Below are positions 1-8,573 of a stretch of DNA of 64,000 nt, in pieces. Both the position numbers and the translations under genes were made by a program. This DNA comes from Roseibium denhamense. Lineage in GTDB: Bacteria > Pseudomonadota > Alphaproteobacteria > Rhizobiales > Stappiaceae. Below the pieces are notes generated by a model. It ran no database searches. It was not told where the DNA came from and saw only the letters and a list, made by a program, of their open reading frames with translations. The number at the start of each line of letters is the position of its first letter. The first letter of the stretch is position 1. The stretch is taken from NCBI RefSeq assembly GCF_009711415.1, contig NZ_SMLZ01000108.1:1892-65891 (forward strand), read 5' to 3'.

Positions 1-1
1 C

Positions 2-1970
2 AGCCGCTTTACCGTCGACGAAAACGGTGTGGTGACTGTTGCGGACGGCGCGTCATTCGATGCGGAGACCGAAGGCTCCATCGCCATCACCGTCACCGGC
101 AACCTCGACAGACGGGTCCACATCCACCGAGACCTTCACCATTGCGGTCTCCGACGTGGATGAAGCCGATGTCTCGGCTGTTTCCGACAGCGATACATCC
201 GCCAACACCATCGCTGAAGACCGCTCCGGCACCCAGGTCGGTGTCACCGCGCTGGCAACAGACAGCGACATCACCGACAGCGTTTCCTATGCGGTCGACG
301 ATGCCCGCTTTACCGTCGATGAAAATGGTGTGGTGACTGTTGCAGACGGCGCGTCATTCGATGCGGAGACCGAAGGCTCCATCGCCATCACCGTCACCGG
401 CAACCTCGACAGACGGGTCCACATGCACCGAGACCTTCACCATTGCGGTTAGCGATGTCGATGAAGCCGATGTCTCGGCTGTTTCCGACAGCGATACGTC
501 CGCCAACACCATCGCCGAGGACGCGGCCACCGGCACCCAGGTCGGCATCACCGCACTCGCAACCGACAGCGATGTCACCGCCAGCGTTTCCTATGCGGTC
601 GACGATGCCCGCTTTACCGTCGATGAAAACGGCGTGGTGACTGTGGCCGATAGCGCCTCGTTCGATGCGGAGACCGAAGCCTCCATCGACATCACCGTCA
701 CGGCTACCTCGACAGACGGCTCCACTTCTACAGAGACCTTTACTATTCAAGTCTCGGACGTGGATGAAGCCGATGTCTCCGCCGTTTCCGACAGCGATAC
801 TTCGGCCAATACCATCGCAGAAGACGCCGCTTCCGGCACCCAGGTCGGTGTCACCGCACTCGCCACCGACAGCGATGTCACCGCCAGCGTTTCCTATGCG
901 GTCGACGATGCCCGCTTTACCGTCGATGAAAACGGCGTGGTGACTGTGGCCGATAGCGCCTCGTTCGATGCGGAGACCGAAGCCTCCATCGACATCACCG
1001 TCACGGCTACCTCGACAGACGGCTCCACTTCTACAGAGACCTTTACTATTCAAGTCTCGGACGTGGATGAAGCCGACGTCTCAGCTGTTTCCGACAGCGA
1101 TACATCCGCCAACACCATCGCTGAAGACCTCTGCCGGAACTCAGGTCGGTATCACCGCGCTCGCAACCGACAGCGATGTGAACGACAGCGTCTCCTATGC
1201 GGTTGATGATGCCCGCTTTACCGTCGATGAAAACGGCGTGGTGACTGTGGCCGATAGCGCCTCGTTCGATGCGGAGACCGAAGCCTCCATCGACATCACC
1301 GTCACGGCTACCTCGACAGACGGCTCCACTTCTTCCGAGACCTTCACCATTGCGGTCTCCGACGTGGATGAAGCCGATGTCTCGGCTGTTTCCGACAGCG
1401 ATACATCCGCCAACACCATCGCTGAAGACCTCGGCCGGAACACAAGTCGGTGTCACCGCGCTGGCAACCGACAGCGACATCACCGACAGCGTTTCCTATG
1501 CCGTTGACGATGCCCGCTTCACCGTCGATGAGAACGGTGTGGTCACCGTTGCCGATGGGGCATATTTTGACGCGGAAACCGAAGGCTCCATCGAAATCAC
1601 CGTCACAGCGACCTCGACAGACGGATCCACGTCTACAGAAACCTTCACCATTGCGGTTAGCGACGTAGATGAAGCCGACGTCTCAGCTGTTTCCGACAGC
1701 GATACATCCGCCAACACCATCGCTGAGGACGCGGCCACCGGCACCCAGGTCGGTGTCACTGCACTGGCAACCGACAGCGATGTGACCGACAGCGTCTCTT
1801 ACGCAGTCGATGACAGCCGCTTTACCGTCGATGAGAACGGTGTGGTCACCGTGGCCGACGGCGTAAGCTTTGACTACGAAAGCGAGCCGAGCATATCCTT
1901 GACAATCACAGCCACTTCGACAGACGGGTCGACTGCCACTGAGACCTTCACGCTGGATGTCGCGGATGTG
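2..1970 (+). repeat. Tandem 303-bp cadherin-like repeat array (about 6.5 units)
   Basis: The unit is 101 codons. The ARFTVDENGVV core recurs at about 2, 307, 610, 913, 1213, 1515 and 1816. The central units (about 440-1050) are almost identical in DNA, which implies recent duplication or gene conversion. The last unit (1780-1970) is more diverged. Confidence 0.85.
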
Positions 1971-4255
1971 GCGGAGCATATCCAACTCGCTGAAGGTGGC
2001 GTTACATTCGTCGATAGCGGTGTTGCGGAACATTCCATTACCGGCGGCTCGGGGAATGATCACATAACCGCCCACCAGGACGGCGGCGTGCTTGATGGCG
2101 GGGACGGAACGGATACCCTTGTCGGCGGCGCCGGTGACGACATTCTTGACGGCGGCGCTGGCGTCGACAACGACACGTTGATCGGCGGCGAAGGCAGTGA
2201 CACCTATCTGCTGCGTGGTGACGGCCGTGCCGACGCGATCTCCGATACCGGCTCGACCGGAAGTGACACCATTGTCTTGAGCTCTGGCACCGGTACTGAA
2301 TTCGAACTTGAAAATACCTTCAATGCGCAAACGCAAGGTATCGAGGTCATCGACGGAAGCAATGTTTCCGGGGAAACTTTGCGGGCCCAAACGGCCAACT
2401 CTGAACTTGACTGGGACTTCACCGGGATCACTTTGAACGGTGTCGATCAACTGGAAGGCCGGGACGGCAATGATTCCATCACCGGATCGTCCGGTAATGA
2501 CACCATCATTGGCGGCGCCGGGAACGACACCTTGTCCGGAGCCGAGGGCATCGACACGTTGCGCGGCGGCGAAGGTGATGATGTTCTTTACGCAGGATCC
2601 GGCGGAGAAACCACGAGCGGCGCAACGGGAACCGTTGGATCAACCTACAATCTGATCCATCTGACCACCACTGCGGATATCGATACCGATGAGTCCAATG
2701 GAAGCAGTGAAAACGCCTCCACACTTCTTGGAAGTTATGGTGGTTCAAACGCACCGCTTCACAAGGAAATTGTCTCTGCAACCGCGAATGACGCGGACGG
2801 AAGCAATGTCTTGGCCGACAATGATTTCAACGGGACAGCTGAAACCTTCACGATAGGCAGCGGGACCTATGCTCTGGATTCGCTTCAGGTATATGATGCA
2901 ACCGTTACCTTCACCGACGGCACTACCGGAACGTTTTCTGCGGTGGTGATCCAGCTTGAAAACGGCGAAGTCTACCTCGCTCCCGAATATGCCTCCAATG
3001 CGGACGCTGTCTTGCTGACAAGCAAACCAATCCAGGGCATCAGCCTCGATAGTGTGTCCATCGACAACGCGAGCATGTATGCCAATCGCCTGGACACGGA
3101 CTATCTCACCACCACCGGGGATACTCTCGAAGGCGGCAGCGGCAACGACACCCTTCACGGCGGATCTGATGACGACACCCTGGAAGGTGGGGCTAACAAT
3201 GATTGGATCGATGGCGCTGCAGGAACGGATACGGCCATCTACTCCGGAAACTATGCCGATTACGACATAACGGAAAACGACGACGGAAGCTTCACAATCA
3301 CCGATCTGCGCGACGGGTCGCCAGACGGGATCGACACGGTCCTGAATGTCGAAAACTTCCGGTTCGCCGACGGCGATGTGGCATCAACCAACCTGGTTGA
3401 AGGCGGCGTAACCTCTGTCACCGACACGAATGCGGCGGCCAACACGATCAACGAAACGGATGGCGCCGGGACCCAGGTCGGCGTCACCGCTTTCGCCGAT
3501 GACCCGAACGGAGACGCCGTCACCTACACCTTGAGCGACGACCGGTTTGAGATCGACGCCGATGGTGTCGTGACGATTGCCGATCATGCCTTTTTCGACA
3601 GTCAAGTCGAAAGCGAGATCGGCGTGACTGTGACTGCAACAAGCGCGGATGGCTCGACGGCGGACGAAACTTTCTCAATCTCTGTCACCGGCAACTACGA
3701 CAGTCAGTTTACCGGCGGCACTGATAGCGGAACCTTCAGCGGAACGGACCAGTCCTACTATGTGGACGGCGTTGGCGGCAGCGACAATATTTCGACCGGT
3801 GACTACAACGACCGGATCGAAGGCGGCAGTCAAGACGACGGCAGCGACAACATCTCCGGCGGAGGCGGCCGCGATCTTCTCTTTGGTGAAGGCGGTGCTG
3901 ACAACATCTCGGGCGGTGCTGGCGATGATGTCATCATTGGCGGCACCGGCAACGACAATCTCACCGGCGGCGATGGTCGGACCTGTTCATGTACGGCCTG
4001 GGGGATGGCAGCGACAACATCTCTGGCGGTGCCGGCGTGGCCTGGACCGATGTCATTGATCTTGGCGGTGGCCCAGGGATAACAGCTGCTGGCGAATACG
4101 GGACTGACTGGACCGTGACAATCAGTGAGGGCTCCATCGAGAACTACGATGCCGACAGCAAGACGCTCGAATTGTCCGACGATGCGCACGGCTCGATCGA
4201 GTTCACCGACGGGACGAAGATCGACTTTTCCGATATCGAGGAAATCAGGTGGTAG
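2..4255 (+). pseudogene. Giant cadherin-like/RTX adhesin, 3' part, with five single-base frame breaks
   Basis: Probably a surface adhesin exported by type I secretion; the 5' end lies outside the window. In order it has seven near-identical 101-residue cadherin-like units (core ARFTVDENGVVTVAD), RTX nonapeptide blocks of GGxGxD type (about 2040-2220, 2455-2630, 3115-3230, 3770-3970), a non-repetitive stretch (2640-3100), one diverged cadherin-like unit (3400-3690), and a tail with ADLFMYGLGDGSDNISGG typical of RTX C-termini. Translation must change frame near 97, 398, 1129 and 1430 (one extra base each) and near 3977 (one base missing). Every segment is otherwise well preserved, so this is either a very recent pseudogene or a consensus error in near-identical repeats. 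A convergent HlyD-type adaptor follows. Confidence 0.8.
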
Positions 4256-4284
4256 CTGACGGAACCCGGCAGCGGTAACTGATC

Positions 4285-4313
4285 AAAAGCCCGCCGGAAA
4301 CGGCGGGCTTTTT
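4285..4313. terminator. Bidirectional rho-independent terminator between adhesin and adaptor genes
   Basis: A perfect 12-bp stem, AAAAGCCCGCCG / CGGCGGGCTTTT, closes a GAAA tetraloop and is followed by T on + and preceded by A on +. It can therefore stop transcription from both convergent genes. Confidence 0.9.
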
Positions 4314-4340
4314 GCTGTAACTGCGCTGCGACTTATCAAG

Positions 4341-5657
4341 TCAGCGTTCGCTGAGCGGGTCGCCGATTGCGCGGGTAACCGGTTTCAACATGTACTGAAG
4401 CACCGACTTCGAGCCGGTCACGATTTTTGCATCGACCACCATTCCGGGCGAAATCGTCTCGGCCCGCGCTCCCTCTCCAATCTGATTGGAACTGAGCGGA
4501 ATAACCGCCTTGAAGTAGTAGTTGCCGTATTCATCACGGAAACTGGACGCCGAGATCACGGACACCTCGCCCTCCAATGTCCCTTGAATGTTGGGATCGA
4601 AGGTGGTTATCGCGATCTCTGCCTTGTCCCCCACCTCAACATGGCCGATGTCGCGCGGCAGGATACGAACCTCCGCAACGAGATCGCTGTTGCTCGGAAC
4701 AACTTCGGCAACGATGTCGCCCGGAGCCAAAACGCCGCCCGGTCCCTTCAATGCCAGAGCCTTGATGTGACCCGCCACAGGCGCTCTCACAAACAGCCGG
4801 TCAAAGCGATCCTGCTGCTTTTCAGCCTCAAAAGCGAGTTCATTCCGTTCCTGGATGACCCGGTTCCGCTCTTCTGCGAGCTCTTCCTGCGCCTTGGCAA
4901 TCGAGCGTTCCAGACCCGCCTTGGCCTCGGCAAGTTGAGCGTCGGTCCGGCCCCGAAAACCGTTTAACTCGCTCAGTTGGCTTTGCGCATCTTGCAGGGA
5001 GGACTTGGAGTCCAGAAAGCGGCGTTTCGACGTGTAGCCCTGGTCATAGAGCGATTCTTGAATTGCGAATTTTTCGCGCTCAATCTCGACCCGGGTTTCC
5101 TGAAGGCCGATGCGTTCGATCACACTTTGGAGTTCAGCTTCTTTTTCTGCAATGCGCGCCTTTAGCGCCTGCTGCTCCTGTTCGAAGCCGCGCTGTTGAG
5201 CTTCGAGAGCTGCCTGCTGTGCTTCGGAAAAATCAGCCGCGTTCAGCCGGAGACCTTCAGAAACAATATCAGCCTCTGGCGAGGCCAGCCGCTGCTCTTC
5301 CCTTGCCAGAAACTGCAGCCGGGTCTGAACCCTCTCCAAATCGCTCGAAGCCGCAGTTTCGCGAAGCCGGACAATCGGTGCGCCTTCTTCGACTAGCTGC
5401 CCTTCCTCGACAAGAACTTCGGCAACAATGCCCCCTTCGAGGTGGCCAACCGATTGCACCTTGCCTGCAGGGACGATTTCCCCCACCGCCTTTGCGACTT
5501 CCCGGACCTGTCCGATTGCCGCCCAGGCAAGGAATGCGGCCGCACCGACCGACAGGATTTGAAGCAGCCGTTTATAGGCGATTGGCGGCGGCCCTTCCTC
5601 AAGCTCCAAAGGGAGCTCAAGTGACTGATTTTCAAAAGTGTACTGACGATTGAACAT
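4341..5657 (-). CDS. HlyD-family type I secretion periplasmic adaptor (membrane fusion protein)
   Basis: Periplasmic adaptor of a type I secretion system, linking an inner-membrane ABC exporter to a TolC-like outer-membrane channel. The 438 residues show a short cytoplasmic N-terminus, one membrane helix at about 32-49, a lipoyl-like half (PAGKVQSVGHLEGGIVAEVL, about 63-82), a long Glu/Gln/Arg-rich coiled coil (about 110-290), the second lipoyl half (RLFVRAPVAGHIKAL) and a C-terminal beta domain. It converges on the RTX adhesin, so export of that adhesin is the likely job. No ABC exporter or TolC gene is adjacent: upstream is the paa cluster, and only sequence left of the window could supply partners. 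The family (LapC/PrsE/HlyD) is clear; the exact substrate is inferred. Confidence 0.9.
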   Translation of the reverse strand: MFNRQYTFENQSLELPLELEEGPPPIAYKRLLQILSVGAAAFLAWAAIGQVREVAKAVGEIVPAGKVQSVGHLEGGIVAEVLVEEGQLVEEGAPIVRLRETAASSDLERVQTRLQFLAREEQRLASPEADIVSEGLRLNAADFSEAQQAALEAQQRGFEQEQQALKARIAEKEAELQSVIERIGLQETRVEIEREKFAIQESLYDQGYTSKRRFLDSKSSLQDAQSQLSELNGFRGRTDAQLAEAKAGLERSIAKAQEELAEERNRVIQERNELAFEAEKQQDRFDRLFVRAPVAGHIKALALKGPGGVLAPGDIVAEVVPSNSDLVAEVRILPRDIGHVEVGDKAEIAITTFDPNIQGTLEGEVSVISASSFRDEYGNYYFKAVIPLSSNQIGEGARAETISPGMVVDAKIVTGSKSVLQYMLKPVTRAIGDPLSER

Positions 5658-5776
5658 GTTTGCCCGTTACGCGCGGCGATCCTTTGATCCAGACCTTGCC
5701 TGATTAAAGTAAATGCGGACTGAACAGCCTTGCAGAATACCGGTCAAATCCGTTCAAATGGCCGCTGAATATGTCT

Positions 5777-5820
5777 TTGACCGGATTGCCTGACTGTGCC
5801 TTAATGTCACACAGATAAAG
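5777..5820 (+). promoter_or_regulatory. Candidate paaG promoter with operator word CACAGATAAAG
   Basis: TTGACC (5777-5782), an 18-base spacer and TTAATG (5801-5806) resemble -35/-10 elements. CACAGATAAAG (5810-5820) follows directly, about at the start of transcription, where a repressor would act. The same 11 bases lie upstream of paaA at 14478-14488. PaaX, encoded nearby, is the natural candidate ligand. The promoter call is pattern-based only. Confidence 0.4.
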
Positions 5821-5856
5821 AAAATTGCATCCAGTTCGTGATGCTTGGGAGGAATG

Positions 5857-6651
5857 ATGGCGGACATCGACCCGGTTCTGACGGCGGTTCGCAAGGGCGT
5901 CTTGACGGTCACACTCAACCGGCCGGAAAAACTCAACGCGTTCACTGAAGGCCTCCATCTTGCCCTGCGCTCCGCGTTCGAAGCAGCTACAACAGAAGAT
6001 GAGATCCGGGCAGTCTTGTTGACAGGGGCCGGCCGCGCCTTTTCAGCCGGACAGGATCTGTCCGAACGGGATATGCGGAACGGCGGCCATGCGCCGGATC
6101 TGGGCCATACGCTTGAAACCCTTTACAATCCCTTGGTGCGGCAAATCCGGGACCTTCCCAAACCGGTCGTCTGCGCCGTGAACGGGGTCGCGGCCGGGGC
6201 TGGTGCCAATATTGCGATCGCCTGCGACATTGTTCTGGCGGGCCAATCAGCCCGCTTCATCCAGGTTTTTTCCAAAATCGGTCTCGTCCCCGATTCCGGC
6301 GGAACGTGGCTATTGCCGAGACTGATTGGGGAAGCGCGGGCAAAGGCCCTTACCATGACGGGTATGCCGCTCCCGGCCGAAACCGCTGCGGACTGGGGGA
6401 TGATCTGGAAATGTGTTCCTGATGACACCCTCCTAGCCGAGGCGACAGACCTGGCCGAAAGCCTCGCTTCTGGCCCAACCTATGGACTTTCTTTGACGAA
6501 AGGCCTGATCCAAGATGCGGCCGACCAGACACTCGACGCCCAACTCGATGCCGAGCGGGATCTCCAGCGCCGTGCCGGGCAAAGCCGGGATTATAAGGAA
6601 GGCGTTTCGGCGTTTCTTGAAAAACGCCCGCCAGAATTCACCGGTACATGA
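5857..6651 (+). CDS. paaG: 2-(1,2-epoxy-1,2-dihydrophenyl)acetyl-CoA isomerase
   Basis: Crotonase-fold enzyme of aerobic phenylacetate degradation. It turns the ring epoxide made by PaaABCE into the seven-membered oxepin-CoA, and the family also shifts double bonds later in the pathway. The 264 residues carry the oxyanion-hole motifs GAGRAFSAGQDL (about 58-69) and NGVAAGAGANIAIACD (about 109-124) and the PaaG-type KIGLVPDSGGTW (about 140-151), where Asp146 matches the catalytic Asp of characterised PaaG. ATG at 5857 was chosen because GGGAGGA (5847-5853) lies just before it; ATG at 5854 is too close. It is first of a + strand paaG-paaI-paaK run, with paaI 10 bases downstream. A generic enoyl-CoA hydratase (PaaF) is less likely given the VPDSGG signature. 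Confidence 0.9.
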   Translation: MADIDPVLTAVRKGVLTVTLNRPEKLNAFTEGLHLALRSAFEAATTEDEIRAVLLTGAGRAFSAGQDLSERDMRNGGHAPDLGHTLETLYNPLVRQIRDLPKPVVCAVNGVAAGAGANIAIACDIVLAGQSARFIQVFSKIGLVPDSGGTWLLPRLIGEARAKALTMTGMPLPAETAADWGMIWKCVPDDTLLAEATDLAESLASGPTYGLSLTKGLIQDAADQTLDAQLDAERDLQRRAGQSRDYKEGVSAFLEKRPPEFTGT

Positions 6652-6661
6652 GGTCCTCATC

Positions 6662-7093
6662 ATGGCGCGTTATGCAAAAGAGATTGCTCAAGCCTGCGCA
6701 GACCGGATGTGGTCTCAGGATACCGCCTCGCAAAATCTTGGCATGAAACTGACCCAAACCGGCCCCGGCACAGCGGTAATCGAGATGACCGTTACCCAGA
6801 TCATGACGAATGGACACGGCATCTGTCATGGCGGTTATATCTTCACCCTGGCCGACAGCGCGTTCGCCTTTGCCTGCAACAGCTACAATCAGATTACGGT
6901 CGCGCAACACTGCGAGGTCACATTCCTAAAGCCCGCGCATATGGGCGACCACCTGACAGCATCCGCAATTGAACGCTCAAAGAGCGGGCGATCCGGTCTT
7001 TACGATGTTTCCATCGCCAATCAGAACGGCGATACCATCGCGGAATTCCGCGGATTATCGAGAACGACAAAAGGCACCATTTTGCCGGAATGA
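6662..7093 (+). CDS. paaI: Phenylacetate-pathway hotdog thioesterase PaaI
   Basis: Acyl-CoA thioesterase that hydrolyses ring-hydroxylated phenylacetyl-CoA esters and rescues CoA when the pathway stalls. The 143-residue protein is a single hotdog domain with the family motif GHGICHGGYIFTLADSAFAF (about 51-70); Asp65 corresponds to the catalytic acid. The start at 6662 (MARYAKEIA) follows a GAGG that overlaps the paaG stop codon, and the open frame upstream belongs to no known domain. Its place between paaG and paaK fits a housekeeping role inside the paa operon. Confidence 0.9.
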   Translation: MARYAKEIAQACADRMWSQDTASQNLGMKLTQTGPGTAVIEMTVTQIMTNGHGICHGGYIFTLADSAFAFACNSYNQITVAQHCEVTFLKPAHMGDHLTASAIERSKSGRSGLYDVSIANQNGDTIAEFRGLSRTTKGTILPE

Positions 7094-7126
7094 TACGGCC
7101 GGTCTGCCGATTGGAGAGAGAACGAG

Positions 7127-8428
7127 ATGCAGGACCTGACACCGAAACCCGGCGACCTGGACCCCATTGAAACAGGCAGCCGTGATGAACTGCAGGCCCT
7201 TCAGCTTTCCCGTCTGAAACACTCTCTCAAACACGCTTATGACAATGTCGCGTTTTTCCGCAACAACTGCGAGAAAAAGAACGTCCACCCGGACGATCTG
7301 ATCAGCCTCGCCGATCTTTCGAAATTTCCCTTCACCACAAAGCAGGATCTGCGGGACCACTACCCTTTCGGCCTCTTTGCGGTTCCCAGAGACAAGATCG
7401 TCCGCATTCATGCCTCCTCGGGAACGACCGGAAAACCGACTGTGGTCGGATACACGAAATCCGATATCGAAATGTGGGCTGATCTTGTCGCACGCTCCAT
7501 CCGCGCGGCAGGTGGGCGGTCCGGCGACATCGTTCATATCTCCTATGGATATGGCTTGTTTACCGGCGGCCTCGGCGCCCATTACGGCGCAGAGAAAATG
7601 GGCTGCACAGTGGTTCCGGTATCTGGCGGCATGACAGAGCGTCAGGTCATGCTGATTGAGGACTTCAAACCCCGAATCATCATGGTGACCCCGTCCTATC
7701 TGCTGTCGATCCTTGACGAGTTCCGCCGCCAGGGCCGCGACCCGCGCGAGACGTCTCTTGTGTCAGGCATATTTGGCGCAGAGCCCTGGACCAACGCCAT
7801 GCGGGAAGAGATCGAGCAGGCGTTCGATATGCATGCTGTTGATATTTATGGTCTTTCAGAAATCCTCGGCCCGGGCGTTGCCAATGAATGCGTCGAAACC
7901 AAGGACGGGCTGCACATCTGGGAAGATCATTTTTATCCGGAAATCATCGATCCGGAGACGGGCGACGTTCTTGCCGATGGGGAACTTGGCGAGCTCGTGT
8001 TCACGACGCTGACCAAGGAAGGCCTGCCGATGGTGCGCTACCGGACACGGGATCTGACACGCTTGTTGCCCGGAACAGCACGGACCATGCGGCGCATGGA
8101 AAAAGTAACCGGCCGGTCCGACGACATGATAATCCTGCGCGGTGTCAATGTGTTTCCAACCCAGATCGAAGAGCAGATCCTCAAGTGCAAAGGGCTGTCG
8201 CCGCACTTTCAGATCGAACTCACAAAATCGGACAGGATGGACGAGATGACCGTCCACGTTGAAGCCTCGCCGTCAGCGGCTAGCAGTGACCAGCGTTCAG
8301 CATCCGCAGCCGAACTTGGCCATCATATCAAGAGCATCGTTGGTGTGTCCGCCCGGATCGATGTTACGGCTCCAGGCAACGTGGAGCGTTCCGCAGGCAA
8401 AGCCAAACGGGTCGTCGACAACCGCTGA
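7127..8428 (+). CDS. paaK: Phenylacetate-CoA ligase
   Basis: Activates phenylacetate with ATP and CoA to phenylacetyl-CoA, the entry step of the pathway, in the cytoplasm. At 433 residues it has the usual family length. It has the adenylate-forming P-loop ASSGTTGKPTVVGY (about 96-109), the aromatic-ligase motif YGLSEILGPGVANEC (about 241-255), TRDLTRLL and the C-terminal lid with VTGRSDDMIILRGVNVFP. ATG at 7127 is preceded by GGAGAGAG. It ends the + strand paa run and converges on paaZ across about 145 bases with no clear terminator. Confidence 0.95.
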   Translation: MQDLTPKPGDLDPIETGSRDELQALQLSRLKHSLKHAYDNVAFFRNNCEKKNVHPDDLISLADLSKFPFTTKQDLRDHYPFGLFAVPRDKIVRIHASSGTTGKPTVVGYTKSDIEMWADLVARSIRAAGGRSGDIVHISYGYGLFTGGLGAHYGAEKMGCTVVPVSGGMTERQVMLIEDFKPRIIMVTPSYLLSILDEFRRQGRDPRETSLVSGIFGAEPWTNAMREEIEQAFDMHAVDIYGLSEILGPGVANECVETKDGLHIWEDHFYPEIIDPETGDVLADGELGELVFTTLTKEGLPMVRYRTRDLTRLLPGTARTMRRMEKVTGRSDDMIILRGVNVFPTQIEEQILKCKGLSPHFQIELTKSDRMDEMTVHVEASPSAASSDQRSASAAELGHHIKSIVGVSARIDVTAPGNVERSAGKAKRVVDNR

Positions 8429-8573
8429 CACCGGCTGTGAGAATACAAAACTAGAACCGCACACCGCGATCTACTGCAAATCGCATTCGATCGGATTCGT
8501 CTTTCGCTTCCTGAAATTGATGATTTCAACGCAAAAAACGAAACACTGTGCATTCGAATGACAGCAACACGCC

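Noticed and set aside
394-1053. Long open frame on the - strand inside the adhesin repeats
   Set aside because: Gly/Asp/Val-rich antisense of the cadherin-like units; repeated periodically with them and without a start signal.
2-1970. Periodic repeats considered as a CRISPR-like array
   Set aside because: The 303-bp units are coding, uninterrupted by unique spacers, and translate to cadherin-like domains.
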